DNA of 64,000 nt from assembly GCA_017626495.1 (NCBI GenBank), contig JAGAIP010000003.1:310001-374000 (forward strand), given 5' to 3'. The DNA comes from Clostridia bacterium. GTDB taxonomy: Bacteria; Bacillota; Clostridia; Christensenellales; Borkfalkiaceae. The translations under genes and the position numbers were made by a program. The notes beneath the pieces were generated by a model that was not told the origin of the DNA, did no database searches, and saw nothing but the letters and a program-made list of their open reading frames with translations. Of the stretch, positions 35,186 through 43,872 are shown one piece after another; the stretch's first letter is position 1, and every line of letters starts with the position of its first letter.

Positions 35186-35859
35186 TTTCCGCTTCCTTTG
35201 AACTCTTCCATTGTAGCGGAAGTTTCTGAACTGATACCATCTCTTTTTAAAACTGCTAAAACGGTATCGAGAATGATTTTTATATCTCCAAAGAAGGAAA
35301 TGTGTTGAGTGTACCAGACATCCATTTCAAACTTCTTTTCCCAAGTAACGCCGTTTCTTCCATGAGCTTGAGCATAACCCGTAAGACCAGGACGAACATC
35401 GTGACGATGTCTTTGTTCTTCGTTATATAAAGGCAGATATTTGACAAGCAAAGGACGAGGTCCAATTAGTGACATTGATCCACACAGTATGCAAAAGAGC
35501 TCTGGCAACTCGTCAAGGCTGGTACTGCGCAAAAACCGACCGTATGCGGTTAAACGCTTTTCATCCGGTAACAATTCCCCATCTTCTCCACGTGCATCAC
35601 TCATTGATTTATACTTAATGAGCTTGAATATTTTACCGTCTTTGCCAGGTCTATCTTGCGTAAAGAACGGATTTCCTCTCATAACGATTGCACCAACTAC
35701 AATCAATATTAAAAGCAAAGGCGAAAGAACAATTAACGCAAGTCCACTCAATACAATATCGTAAAAGCGTTTGAAGAACTGCTTATAAAACACGATAGAC
35801 AAGCCGAATAATACCAACAAGCTACCGATACAAATCAATAAAATCTGCCACCATTCCAT
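35182..35859 (-). CDS. PglC/EpsL-like undecaprenyl-phosphate sugar phosphotransferase
   Basis: A 225-residue monotopic phosphoglycosyl transferase. One N-terminal membrane/re-entrant helix (about 5-45) is followed by RPGKDGKIFKLIKYKSM, STSLDELPELFCILCGSMSL with the catalytic Asp-Glu, and the conserved GPRPLL and RHDVRPGLTGYAQ. It starts the repeat unit by transferring sugar-1-phosphate to undecaprenyl phosphate. With PglD and PglE beside it the first sugar is probably a di-N-acetyl-bacillosamine-type residue. No PglF dehydratase is in the window, so that step is encoded elsewhere. Confidence 0.92.
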   Translation of the reverse strand: MEWWQILLICIGSLLVLFGLSIVFYKQFFKRFYDIVLSGLALIVLSPLLLILIVVGAIVMRGNPFFTQDRPGKDGKIFKLIKYKSMSDARGEDGELLPDEKRLTAYGRFLRSTSLDELPELFCILCGSMSLIGPRPLLVKYLPLYNEEQRHRHDVRPGLTGYAQAHGRNGVTWEKKFEMDVWYTQHISFFGDIKIILDTVLAVLKRDGISSETSATMEEFKGSGN

Positions 35860-37136
35860 TATTCAAAGCACCTCTTGATTACTTCAATAATTCTATCCTG
35901 TTCTTCTACTGTCATTTTATTGTCGGACGGCAAGCAAAGACCTCTTTCAAAGATGTCTGCGCCAACGTCTGCTACACCACCTGCGATATAAGCGTTCGTC
36001 TTGGCTCTACCGCTACCCGTTTGGGTTACGAACTCATGCATTCTGTACATGGGTTGCATATGCATGGGTTTCCAAATAGGGCGACCTTCTGCATTGATGG
36101 ATGCAATTGCTTCCAAAATCTCGGTGGGACAAGACTTGCCGCTTTCCGCTATGTAAAGAGCCTTCGTATCATCTCTTACTTGCTTGCACATTGCCTCTTT
36201 ATCGATAATCAAACAGCTCAACCAATAGTTAGGTTCTGTGCCAGCCGTGATAGGATTCATGACGATAGGCAAGTCCTTTAAACCTTCTTTATATCTTTCA
36301 TAAATCGCTTTCTTTTGGGCAATATGTTCTTTCAAATAAGGATACTGTCCACGAGCAACACCTGCAACAACGTTGGAAATACGATAATTGTAACCAACTT
36401 CTTCGTGTTGATACCAAGCCGCATTCTCTCTTGCTTGCGTACTCCACTTTCTTGCTTTATTGGCTACTTCTAAATCATTGGTCAAAAGACAACCACCCGA
36501 AGAACCCGTAATGATTTTATTGCCGTTATAACTTACCGCTGCGTAATCGCCAAAACTACCGCATTGTTTCCCGAACAAGGTAGCACCCATAGCCTCTGCC
36601 GCGTCCTCGATAAGTAAAGCTCCGTGCTTTTCACAGATTTCCTTGATGATATCGATTCTTCCGGGGAAACCATAGAGTTCGGCGCATACCACGAGTTTTA
36701 CTTCGGGATAGAGTTCAAATGCTTTTTCGAGGGCAACGGGATCCATATTCCAGGACTCTTTTTCGGTGTCGATAAAGACGGGAATACCGCCTTCATATAC
36801 GACGGGATTCAAGGTTGCGTCGAAAGTCATATCCGAACAGAACACCCTCTTCCCCTCCACAGCGCCGTGACCGATTTGGGGCTTACCGTATAATTTTTCC
36901 CCTGCAAACTTTACGCAAAGATGAAGCGCGGACGTACAGTTACAAAGAGCGACTGCATATTTCATTCCAGCACTTTCCGCCGCAATTTTTTCAAGTTCGT
37001 TCACGTTCTCGCCTGCGGTCGTCATCCAGTTTTTGTTGTATGCATCGGTCATCCATTTAAGTTCGTCGCCATGCATCGTGGGCGAAGCGAGCCAAACTTT
37101 TTTATGAAATGGTTTTACATCTTTACGGATATACAT
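35859..37136 (-). CDS. PglE/EpsN-like UDP-4-keto-sugar aminotransferase (DegT/DnrJ/EryC1)
   Basis: A 425-residue PLP enzyme. The PLP Lys lies in SYNGNKIITGSSGG (near 205), LIEDAAEAMGA carries the cofactor Asp, and N-terminal GDELKWMTDAYNKNWMTTAG fits the family. It would put an amino group on C4 of a UDP-4-keto-6-deoxy sugar. It is first in the long glycan operon after its own promoter and overlaps the sugar transferase gene by one base. The GGAAGAA site precedes the ATG at a good distance. Confidence 0.92.
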   Translation of the reverse strand: MYIRKDVKPFHKKVWLASPTMHGDELKWMTDAYNKNWMTTAGENVNELEKIAAESAGMKYAVALCNCTSALHLCVKFAGEKLYGKPQIGHGAVEGKRVFCSDMTFDATLNPVVYEGGIPVFIDTEKESWNMDPVALEKAFELYPEVKLVVCAELYGFPGRIDIIKEICEKHGALLIEDAAEAMGATLFGKQCGSFGDYAAVSYNGNKIITGSSGGCLLTNDLEVANKARKWSTQARENAAWYQHEEVGYNYRISNVVAGVARGQYPYLKEHIAQKKAIYERYKEGLKDLPIVMNPITAGTEPNYWLSCLIIDKEAMCKQVRDDTKALYIAESGKSCPTEILEAIASINAEGRPIWKPMHMQPMYRMHEFVTQTGSGRAKTNAYIAGGVADVGADIFERGLCLPSDNKMTVEEQDRIIEVIKRCFE

Positions 37137-37227
37137 TTTACTATTCTTCCTCTTACTGAAACGGTGCTATTTCGTATTTCGATTTTATATAACTGACTTT
37201 TAAGATTGCAATCGTTCACCTGTCAAT

Positions 37228-37455
37228 ATTATAGCATAGAACTGTTAAATTTCAGATAGAAATATTTGTTTTATCTTGCAAAAATCGGGTTTTGATGTTT
37301 TAAGAACATTTTCACTTTTATCCCGAATGCTTGATTAATCGACAGTCATGCAATGGTTCATCAGATCTTTTGAATTTTCCGAACTTTTCACAAAGAGCCG
37401 TATTGTCTATTCTTAGAGCTATTATAATTTTATCATGCCTAGACAAGATTGTCAA
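37228..37455 (-). promoter_or_regulatory. Promoters and long leader of the glycan assembly operon
   Basis: The main promoter is -35 TTGACA (37455-37450), 17-nt spacer, -10 TAAAAT (37432-37427). That leaves a leader of about 285 nt before the PglE-like gene. A second, extended -10 TGCTATAAT lies at 37233-37228 without a good -35. The leader has no clear riboswitch or terminator hairpin that I can recognise. Together with the terminator at 37530-37561 this separates the regulatory genes from the assembly genes. Confidence 0.7.
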
Positions 37456-37529
37456 GTTATACGACAAAATTTTGATATTCTAATCCGTATTTTTTCATTC
37501 TCTATCCGGAATATTTCTTACTCTTCCTA

Positions 37530-37561
37530 ATAAAAAATGCCTTGAAGAATTTCAAGGCAGA
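37530..37561 (-). terminator. Terminator after the capsule phosphatase gene
   Basis: TGCCTTGAA/TTCAAGGCA with a four-base loop followed by TTTTTTATT on the minus strand, beginning four bases after the phosphatase stop. It would stop or reduce transcription from the Wzz/kinase promoter before the assembly operon. Confidence 0.85.
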
Positions 37562-37564
37562 ATG

Positions 37565-38254
37565 TTATCTTGTGATGAGATTGAAAACGATTCGTTCTCT
37601 CTCCCTCATATCCGCAACGATTTGCGGTTTGCAGTTTTGTTCCAACACGTCCCATCCCTCTTTCAGATTCGGTTTGCGACGTTCCAGATTATGACTGTCC
37701 GACCCGAGGCAGTCGATCAGTCCGCTCCTGACAAGTTTCAACGCGGTCTTTTGCGTTGTCTTATCCGTAAGCGCTTCGGCATTCATCTGAAAGAGACACC
37801 CTTCTCTTCTCAGTTTCTTGACGGCAGACAAATTTTTGAAAGGTATGTACCGTTCGATATGCGCCAGAAGAGGAATATATCCGTTATACAGAAGGGATTG
37901 CACCTCTTTGACCTCCATCATCGTCCAACGGGAAAAGGGCATTTCCAAGAGAATCACGTCCGATGATCCGTACGTTAAACGGTAGACCTCTCTTGAACGC
38001 GAGATTCCGAAATAAAAGGCAACCTCAGCCCCCAAAACGACGGGCAGAGGACACCTTTCCTCGATTTTGCGAAAACTCTCCTCTCTTCTTTGCAGAAAGG
38101 TATCGGGATCCGTCTCTTTCGCGTAGAAATGAGGCGTGAGCGCAACGCACTCTACGCCCTGCGATTTCTCCAGATCGAGCATTTCAAAGGTCATCTGCTC
38201 GTTCTTGCTGCCATCGTCGAATGCGGGAAGAATATGCGTATGAAAATCAATCAT
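37565..38254 (-). CDS. CpsB/YwqE-type tyrosine-protein phosphatase (PHP fold)
   Basis: A 229-residue PHP-fold metal phosphatase. MIDFHTHILPAFDDGSKN at the start provides His and Asp ligands; LTPHFYA, LLAHIERY and LGSDSHN carry the others. It removes phosphate from the tyrosine tail of the kinase encoded just upstream, which cycles polymer length control. It is 21 bases after the kinase gene. Confidence 0.93.
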   Translation of the reverse strand: MIDFHTHILPAFDDGSKNEQMTFEMLDLEKSQGVECVALTPHFYAKETDPDTFLQRREESFRKIEERCPLPVVLGAEVAFYFGISRSREVYRLTYGSSDVILLEMPFSRWTMMEVKEVQSLLYNGYIPLLAHIERYIPFKNLSAVKKLRREGCLFQMNAEALTDKTTQKTALKLVRSGLIDCLGSDSHNLERRKPNLKEGWDVLEQNCKPQIVADMRERERIVFNLITR

Positions 38255-38275
38255 ATTCTCGCTTGATACAAAGAA

Positions 38276-39031
38276 TTACTCTTTGTCGTCGCCTCCGTAA
38301 TAATAGTAATGACTGTAATACGAACCGCGTTTCTTGTAATACGTTGCTTTGCGCGAATATCCGCGATAGATACAACCGAGAATGTGTACGTTTGCAAATT
38401 TCAACTTCTTGATCGACTCGGTCAGCGCCTTTTTCGAAGTGAAATTGTGTCGAACGACGATTATCATTCCGTCAAGCACGGAAGAGAGTACGAGGGCGTC
38501 GGGAACGACGTTCACGGGGGGAAGGTCGACGATGATATAGTCGTACTCCGCCTTTTTCTCCGCAACAAACTCTTTCAAGCGCTCGGATCCGAGCATTTCG
38601 CTTGGATTGGGAGGAATATCTCCCGCAAAGAGCACGTCGAGATTTTCAATGAGAATATTTCTTTGGATCGCGTCCAGAGCGGGATCCGCGAGAACGTTGG
38701 AAAAACCGGGCGAATTCTTCATCTTCAATTTTCTCGCAACGGAAGACTTTCTCATATCGCCGTCGATCAAAAGCACTCTCTTCCCGTCCTTCGCAAGCGT
38801 ATAAGCGAAGTTGATCGAGGTATAGCTCTTTCCTTCCCGGGGACTCGAACTGGTGATTCCGATCACGCGTGAGTCTTTTCCCGGAAGTGCGAAATAGACG
38901 TTCGTTCTGAGAAGGTTATACGCCTCGGACGAAGAAAAATCCATCTCGGCGCCGACTTTCATATTTTCTATTCTGTGCTTTGCCTTACGCTGTTTGAGCG
39001 TACCGGGAAGTTTCAACTTTATCTTAGCCAT
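38276..39031 (-). CDS. CpsD/YwqD-type tyrosine kinase (BY-kinase)
   Basis: A 251-residue P-loop kinase. Walker A SSPREGKSYTS (near 65), Walker A' VLLIDGDMRKSS (near 90) and Walker B IIVDLPPV (near 160) are intact. The tail after residue 225 is a tyrosine cluster (TYYKKRGSYYSHYYYYGG) for autophosphorylation. In Bacillota the kinase is a separate protein activated by its membrane adaptor, which overlaps it here by 8 nt. It controls export and chain length of the polysaccharide. Confidence 0.94.
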   Translation of the reverse strand: MAKIKLKLPGTLKQRKAKHRIENMKVGAEMDFSSSEAYNLLRTNVYFALPGKDSRVIGITSSSPREGKSYTSINFAYTLAKDGKRVLLIDGDMRKSSVARKLKMKNSPGFSNVLADPALDAIQRNILIENLDVLFAGDIPPNPSEMLGSERLKEFVAEKKAEYDYIIVDLPPVNVVPDALVLSSVLDGMIIVVRHNFTSKKALTESIKKLKFANVHILGCIYRGYSRKATYYKKRGSYYSHYYYYGGDDKE

Positions 39032-39854
39032 TTGCCTTGTCCCCCTTCGTTGCGCCGTATCTATAATAGCCGTACTTTCCGTTCGAATCCTGTTCGTCGG
39101 GTATGACCGTAAGCAGAGGGATGGACTCTCCGAATCTGTCTTGAATCCATTCGCTCGATTCGATGGTATCGTTCACGAGAACGTCAAAGATAACTACGAA
39201 AACTGCGGCAAGAACAAATCCGACCGCAAATCCGATCAAGGCTTTTTTAACATATCCTCTGCTGATTGCAACGACGGTTGACGCATATTCGACGGGCGTG
39301 GATCCCGTACCGATGATAATCTTGCTGATTACGTCGGGGAACACGTTGACGAACGCATTTGCGAGCGCGAGCGCGTCGTCGGGATCGGTGCAACGAATTT
39401 TGACGGAAAGGATTTCCGTTTCTCCGACGCCTGCGACCGTCATTTTACCCTTCAACGATTCAAACTTATACAGTGCGTGCGCGTCAATGCCCATAGCCGC
39501 GTATTTATCGACCAGAGTAATCTCCGTTCCGTCCATATTGTGAATAAACGCCGCGTCGACCATCTGCGTCACCGTGGTTTTGCTCTTTGCGATGACGATA
39601 TAGGTTGCGACAAGCTTACGGTTCAGCGTTACGTCGCTCGACGTAATCGAGCCCTGATTGGAATCGGACTTCGAATTGACGTAGACGGTCACCTCTGCCT
39701 CGTAGTATTGTTCGCTCGTCGCGTATGTGTAACCAAACAACGCCCCTGCACAAATGATTGCCGTCAAAAGAATGATCCACCAACGCCGCAACAACGCATT
39801 GAACACGTCGATCAGGTTAATCGTCGATTCTACCGTCTCGTTTGTGTTTTCCAT
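39024..39854 (-). CDS. Wzz/CpsC-type chain-length determinant and kinase adaptor
   Basis: A 276-residue protein with two membrane helices (about 22-42 and 205-230), an outside domain between, and a short cytoplasmic tail that activates the BY-kinase. The family's N-terminal TINLIDVFNALLRRWWIIL is present. I chose the ATG at 39854, six bases after GGAG; an ATG two codons earlier touches the ribosome site. It is the first gene of the regulatory part of the locus. Confidence 0.9.
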   Translation of the reverse strand: MENTNETVESTINLIDVFNALLRRWWIILLTAIICAGALFGYTYATSEQYYEAEVTVYVNSKSDSNQGSITSSDVTLNRKLVATYIVIAKSKTTVTQMVDAAFIHNMDGTEITLVDKYAAMGIDAHALYKFESLKGKMTVAGVGETEILSVKIRCTDPDDALALANAFVNVFPDVISKIIIGTGSTPVEYASTVVAISRGYVKKALIGFAVGFVLAAVFVVIFDVLVNDTIESSEWIQDRFGESIPLLTVIPDEQDSNGKYGYYRYGATKGDKANG

Positions 39855-39916
39855 AAACATCTCCTTTTTACGCGTAATCCGATAATCAAAGAATACACTT
39901 AATTTATTACAAACCC

Positions 39917-39945
39917 ATTATACAATTTATTTTGCACAAAAGCAA
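39917..39945 (-). promoter_or_regulatory. Promoter of the Wzz-kinase-phosphatase operon
   Basis: -35 TTGCTT (39945-39940), 17-nt spacer, consensus -10 TATAAT (39922-39917) on the minus strand, about 55 bases before the start codon. Confidence 0.7.
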
Positions 39946-40073
39946 GAGAAAATACCATAATTTTTCCTTTTAGCAAATAAATTAATCATATAAACACGAA
40001 CGCATGCGGTTTTGAATCAGCGAAATTGTTTACGCCTATTTTTTTTCCTGAACGAAGAATGAACGAAAAATCG

Positions 40074-40102
40074 TTGTCAATTTGCTCGATTTGTGCTATC
40101 AT
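40074..40102 (+). promoter_or_regulatory. Promoter of asnA
   Basis: -35 TTGTCA (40074-40079), 17-nt spacer, -10 TATCAT (40097-40102), about 25 bases before the AAGAGGAAA ribosome site. No T-box leader fits in this short distance. Confidence 0.7.
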
Positions 40103-40132
40103 ATACCGAAAATAAAAAGATAAGAGGAAACC

Positions 40133-41143
40133 ATGTCGTACTCTCTCACCATTCCCCAAAATTATACTTCCCTTCTCACGCTCCGTGAGACGCAACACGC
40201 CATTAAATACATCAAAGACGAATTTCAGCACGCGCTCGCGTTCGCCCTCACGCTCGACAGAGTATCCGCTCCCCTCATCGTTCCCTGCGGCAGCGGCATC
40301 AACGACGATCTGAACGGCGTGGAACGCAAAGTCGAATTCACCCTCAAAGAGATGGACAGAAACGCAGAGGTCGTGCAATCCCTCGCAAAATGGAAGAGAA
40401 TGGCGCTTCACCGCTACGGATACCGCCCTGGCGAGGGCATCTACACGGATATGAACGCCATTCGCCGAGACGACAACGTAAACAACACGCACTCCGTTTT
40501 CGTCGATCAGTGGGACTGGGAGAAAGTCATCACGCGAGAGGAACGTACCATCGACTATCTCAAAGAGACGGTGAAAAACGTCGTCAAAGCGATCGTCTTT
40601 ACCAACAGAAAAGTCTGCATGCGTTACCCCGTACTCAACATGCACATCAACGAAACGCCCTATTTCATCTATTCTCAGGAGCTTGAAGACCGCTATCCGA
40701 ATCTCACGCCGTCCGAGCGCGAGCGCGCGATCTGCAAAGAACACGGAACCGTGTTCATCATGCAAATCGGCGGAAAACTCAAAAGCGGCGCGCCGCACGA
40801 CGGAAGAGCTCCCGACTACGACGACTGGGCGTTAAACGGAGACCTGTTCGTATGGAACGAAGTGCTCGACAACGCGCTCGAACTGACTTCCATGGGCGTG
40901 AGAGTGGACGCAGAATCCCTCAAAAAACAGCTTGAAGAGAAAAACGCGACCGATCGGTACGCATTCGATTATCACAGAATGATCGACCAAAACATTCTCC
41001 CCCTCACGATCGGCGGAGGCATCGGACAGTCGAGATTGTGTATGCTGATGCTCCAAAAGGCGCACATCGGAGAAGTGCAATCTTCCGTCTGGCCCGAAGA
41101 GATGATCGAAGAATGCAGAAAAAACAACATCATTCTCTTATAA
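40133..41143 (+). CDS. asnA: Aspartate-ammonia ligase (asparagine synthetase A)
   Basis: A 336-residue class II tRNA-synthetase-like enzyme of normal AsnA length. It makes asparagine from aspartate, ammonia and ATP via aspartyl-AMP. Recognisable parts are VSAPLIVPCGSGINDDLNGVE, the central KWKRMALHRYGY and YTDMNAIRRDD, DQWDWEK, and the late GGGIGQSRLCMLML. It is a single-gene unit on the plus strand between two minus operons, followed by tandem terminators. Confidence 0.97.
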   Translation: MSYSLTIPQNYTSLLTLRETQHAIKYIKDEFQHALAFALTLDRVSAPLIVPCGSGINDDLNGVERKVEFTLKEMDRNAEVVQSLAKWKRMALHRYGYRPGEGIYTDMNAIRRDDNVNNTHSVFVDQWDWEKVITREERTIDYLKETVKNVVKAIVFTNRKVCMRYPVLNMHINETPYFIYSQELEDRYPNLTPSERERAICKEHGTVFIMQIGGKLKSGAPHDGRAPDYDDWALNGDLFVWNEVLDNALELTSMGVRVDAESLKKQLEEKNATDRYAFDYHRMIDQNILPLTIGGGIGQSRLCMLMLQKAHIGEVQSSVWPEEMIEECRKNNIILL

Positions 41144-41149
41144 TACCTC

Positions 41150-41254
41150 GCCCCGAAAGCATAGCTTTCGGGGCGTTTTTCTCGATTCGCATTCTGTTTT
41201 CGCAGTTTCCGTCGCGACACAAAGCCCCGAAAGCATAGCTTTCGGGGCTTTTTT
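41150..41254 (+). terminator. Two tandem near-identical terminators after asnA
   Basis: GCCCCGAAAGC-ATA-GCTTTCGGGGC occurs at 41150-41174 followed by GTTTTTC, and again at 41224-41248 followed by TTTTTT. The 25-base hairpin is the same in both. Both have their T-run on the plus strand. The second reaches the end of the convergent Rrf2 gene. Confidence 0.85.
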
Positions 41255-41657
41255 ACGTCCTCATTAAATCCGCGACGGTTACGCCGTCGAGATAATCGTT
41301 GACGAGGGATTGCAACTGTCTCCACATGGAAATCGTCCTGCACTGCGCAACCTTTGCGCAAGGTTCGCTTCCGCATTCCAGACATGCCACGGGAGCGAGA
41401 TCCCCTTCCGTCAGGCGTAGAATCTCACCGACGGGATAAGACTTCGCCTCTCTCGTCAACTTGTATCCGCCGCCCTTTCCGTGTACTCCCTCAATGAGGT
41501 TTGCCTTTACGAGAATGGGAAGAATACGTTCGAGATATTTCAGGGAAATGTCCTGCCGCTCTGCGACTTCTTTCATCGCGATATATCCCTCGGAGGCGTG
41601 TTCCGCCAAATCGACCATAACGCGCAGAGCATACCTGCCCCTCGTTGAAACCATCAT
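41253..41657 (-). CDS. Rrf2/IscR/CymR-family transcriptional regulator
   Basis: A 134-residue winged-helix regulator. The N-terminus STRGRYALRVMVDLAEH and recognition helix SLKYLERILPILVKANLI are classic Rrf2. Cysteines in CLECGSEPCAKVAQC (about 93-107) could bind an Fe-S cluster, as in IscR; CymR proteins lack them. It ends an operon for cysteine and Fe-S synthesis and probably represses it through GGTAGGT boxes at the promoter (46177-46220). It is 33 bases after iscU, so it is likely autoregulated. Confidence 0.9.
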   Translation of the reverse strand: MMVSTRGRYALRVMVDLAEHASEGYIAMKEVAERQDISLKYLERILPILVKANLIEGVHGKGGGYKLTREAKSYPVGEILRLTEGDLAPVACLECGSEPCAKVAQCRTISMWRQLQSLVNDYLDGVTVADLMRT

Positions 41658-41690
41658 AATTCCGCTATCCTCCCAAACGACGCGATCCCG

Positions 41691-42101
41691 TCATTCTTTT
41701 TCCGCAAACAGGCTCTCCTCGTAGGAAATCCCGTTTTTATCGTAATAATCTTTGAGCGCCGCTTTGATCGCCTCTTCCGCGAGCACGGAACAGTGCATCT
41801 TATGCGCAGGCAGACCGTCGAGCGCCTCCGCGACCGCTTTGTTCGTGAGCGTCAACGCCTCGGAAACCTTCTTACCCTTAATCATCTCGCTCGCCATCGA
41901 ACTCGACGCGATCGCACTTCCGCAACCGAACGTCTCGAATTTCACGTCTGCAATCGTATCGTCCTCGATTTTCAGATAAATCTTCATAATGTCTCCGCAG
42001 ACGGAGTTGCCGACCTCGCCCACGCCGTCCGCGTTCTCGATCGTGCCCACGTTGCGCGGATTTCTGAAATGATCCATCACTTTTTCACTGTATAACGCCA
42101 T
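41691..42101 (-). CDS. iscU: Fe-S cluster assembly scaffold IscU/NifU-like
   Basis: A 136-residue scaffold. Cluster ligands are Cys in NSVCGD, Cys in FGCGSAIASSS and Cys in MHCSVLAEEA, with the Asp of CGD also conserved. It receives sulfur from the desulfurase encoded two bases upstream and passes clusters to targets. It has the extended C-terminus typical of Clostridia (YDKNGISYEE). There is no hscAB or sufBCD nearby, so this is the minimal clostridial set. Confidence 0.94.
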   Translation of the reverse strand: MALYSEKVMDHFRNPRNVGTIENADGVGEVGNSVCGDIMKIYLKIEDDTIADVKFETFGCGSAIASSSMASEMIKGKKVSEALTLTNKAVAEALDGLPAHKMHCSVLAEEAIKAALKDYYDKNGISYEESLFAEKE

Positions 42102-42103
42102 AA

Positions 42104-43294
42104 TTACTCCTCAAAGATATGTTTTCTCTTTCCCTCTGTGAGATCTCTCCAAAACGGAGACATGTTTCTCAGATAGGTTACGACTTCTTTTACCGCACCG
42201 ATCATCTCGTCCACCTCTTCCTCGGTCGTTTCCTCTCCGAGGGTCAGGCGCAACGATCCGTGCGCGACGTCGTGTACTCTTCCGATCGCAAGGAGAACGT
42301 GGCTCGGATCGAGCGAACCAGACGTACAAGCCGAACCGGAAGAAGCGCAAATTCCCTTATCGTCCAAAAGAAGCAACAGAGACTCTCCTTCGATTCCCTC
42401 GAAACAGAAATTCACGTTGCCGGGAAGCCTCTTTATCCTGTCGCCGTTGAGCTCCGCATAGGGAATGTTATCCAGTCCGTCTATCAGTCTGTCGCGAAGG
42501 ACAGTCAGATTTTTCGCATTTTCGTCCATGGATGCGCAAGCCTCTTCCAAAGCGACCGTCATGCCGACGATAGACGGCACGTTTTCCGTGCCCGCCCTCT
42601 TTCCGCGCTCCTGCGCGCCGCCGCATACGATCGGTTCGAGTACGATCCCTTTTCTCGCAAAGAGAACCCCGATTCCTTTCGGACCGTGGAATTTATGCGC
42701 CGAGAGGGAGAGCAGATCGATCTTCTGCGCTTTCACGTCGATGGGCAAATGTCCTGCCGCCTGCACCGCGTCGGTATGGAAGGGAACGCCTTTCTCCCGA
42801 CAAACCGCGCCGATCTCGGCAATCGGCTGAATCGTGCCGATCTCGTTATTCGCAAACATGACCGTAACGAGACAGGTATCTTCTCTGATTGCATTTCGCA
42901 CCTGTTCCGGCGTAACGACGCCGTTTGCGTGGACGTCCAGAAGGGTAATTTCAAACCCTTCTTTTTTGAGTTTTTCGAGAGTGTGCAATACCGCGTGATG
43001 CTCGAACGCCGTCGAGACGATATGCTTTTTCCCCCGTTTCTCTCCGAATCTCGCCATGGAGAGAATGGCTTGATTGTCCGATTCCGAACCTCCCGAAGTG
43101 AAGAATATCTCTCTCGGTTCGGCGTTCAGACAAGCGGCGATGCGCGCCCTCGCGTCCTCCAACACTTCTTTCGCCCGTTGCCCGAACGAATACAAGCTGG
43201 ACGGATTCCCGTACAATTCTTCCATATACGGCAACATGGCGTCTATCGCGGAACGACTGAGTTTTGTCGTCGCCGCATTATCTGCATAAATCAT
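42104..43294 (-). CDS. iscS: Cysteine desulfurase IscS/NifS
   Basis: A 396-residue PLP enzyme. PLP Lys is in [14 protein letters not shown] (near 203), and the catalytic Cys in [18 protein letters not shown] (near 325). It takes sulfur from cysteine and delivers it to IscU. N-terminal [13 protein letters not shown] is typical of the class. It overlaps the HD gene by 4 nt and is two bases from iscU. Normal length, no missing residues. Confidence 0.95.
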   Translation of the reverse strand: MIYADNAATTKLSRSAIDAMLPYMEELYGNPSSLYSFGQRAKEVLEDARARIAACLNAEPREIFFTSGGSESDNQAILSMARFGEKRGKKHIVSTAFEHHAVLHTLEKLKKEGFEITLLDVHANGVVTPEQVRNAIREDTCLVTVMFANNEIGTIQPIAEIGAVCREKGVPFHTDAVQAAGHLPIDVKAQKIDLLSLSAHKFHGPKGIGVLFARKGIVLEPIVCGGAQERGKRAGTENVPSIVGMTVALEEACASMDENAKNLTVLRDRLIDGLDNIPYAELNGDRIKRLPGNVNFCFEGIEGESLLLLLDDKGICASSGSACTSGSLDPSHVLLAIGRVHDVAHGSLRLTLGEETTEEEVDEMIGAVKEVVTYLRNMSPFWRDLTEGKRKHIFEE

Positions 43295-43872
43295 AACATC
43301 TCCCGTTCTTCCGCTTCAAGAGAGCGCATCGCCCTCATCGTGCGTTCAATGAGTTCGTCGAGCGACCAGCCGAGCATTTCCGCTCCCCGTTCGATGACTT
43401 CTCTCGAACAGCCTGCCGCAAATTTGACGTTCTTATACTTCTTTTTGACTGATTTCAGTTCCAATCCGGCGACGCTCTTCGACGGATGCATGAGCGCAAC
43501 CGCTCCGATGAGCCCCGACAGCTCGTCAACCGCATACAGCACCTTTTCCATTTCGTGTTCGGGCGCAATCTCCACCGTCAGAAGATACCCGTGCGAGGCG
43601 GTCGCATGAATGATACGCTCGTCGATTCCGCGCTCGCGCATAATCTCCTGTTGCTTGATACAATGAAGCTCGGGGAACTTTTCAAAATCCAGATCGTGCA
43701 AAAGACCGACGATTCCCCAAAGCTCCTCTTCCTCTCCGTAACCGAGTTCCCTCGAAAAATAACGCATAATCCCTTCCACAGTCAGAGCGTGTCTGATATG
43801 GAAGGGTTCGGCGTTATATTCTTTTAAGAGGGAAATCGCATTTTCTCTTGAAAACGCCATTTTCTGCCTCAA
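43291..43872 (-). CDS. HD-domain hydrolase
   Basis: A 193-residue HD phosphohydrolase-type protein. Metal residues are His in [12 protein letters not shown] in [14 protein letters not shown] and later His in [11 protein letters not shown] with Asp in YAVDELSGL. Close relatives are annotated HDIG proteins without known substrate. It sits between iscS and cysK with 4-nt overlaps on both sides, so it is co-made with the sulfur enzymes; the reason for that is not clear. Confidence 0.88.
   Translation of the reverse strand: MRQKMAFSRENAISLLKEYNAEPFHIRHALTVEGIMRYFSRELGYGEEEELWGIVGLLHDLDFEKFPELHCIKQQEIMRERGIDERIIHATASHGYLLTVEIAPEHEMEKVLYAVDELSGLIGAVALMHPSKSVAGLELKSVKKKYKNVKFAAGCSREVIERGAEMLGWSLDELIERTMRAMRSLEAEEREML

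Noticed and set aside
39986-40798. Long minus-strand ORF opposite asnA
   Set aside because: It lies antisense to a clear AsnA and its translation matches no family; a GC-biased shadow frame.
41150-41248. Repeated 25-base hairpin after asnA as a mobile repeat or CRISPR start
   Set aside because: Both copies have T-runs on the plus strand and are best explained as tandem terminators; only two copies and no spacers.
42119-43609. 496-codon plus-strand ORF opposite iscS
   Set aside because: Antisense to a fully conserved cysteine desulfurase; composition is rich in Arg and looks like a shadow.
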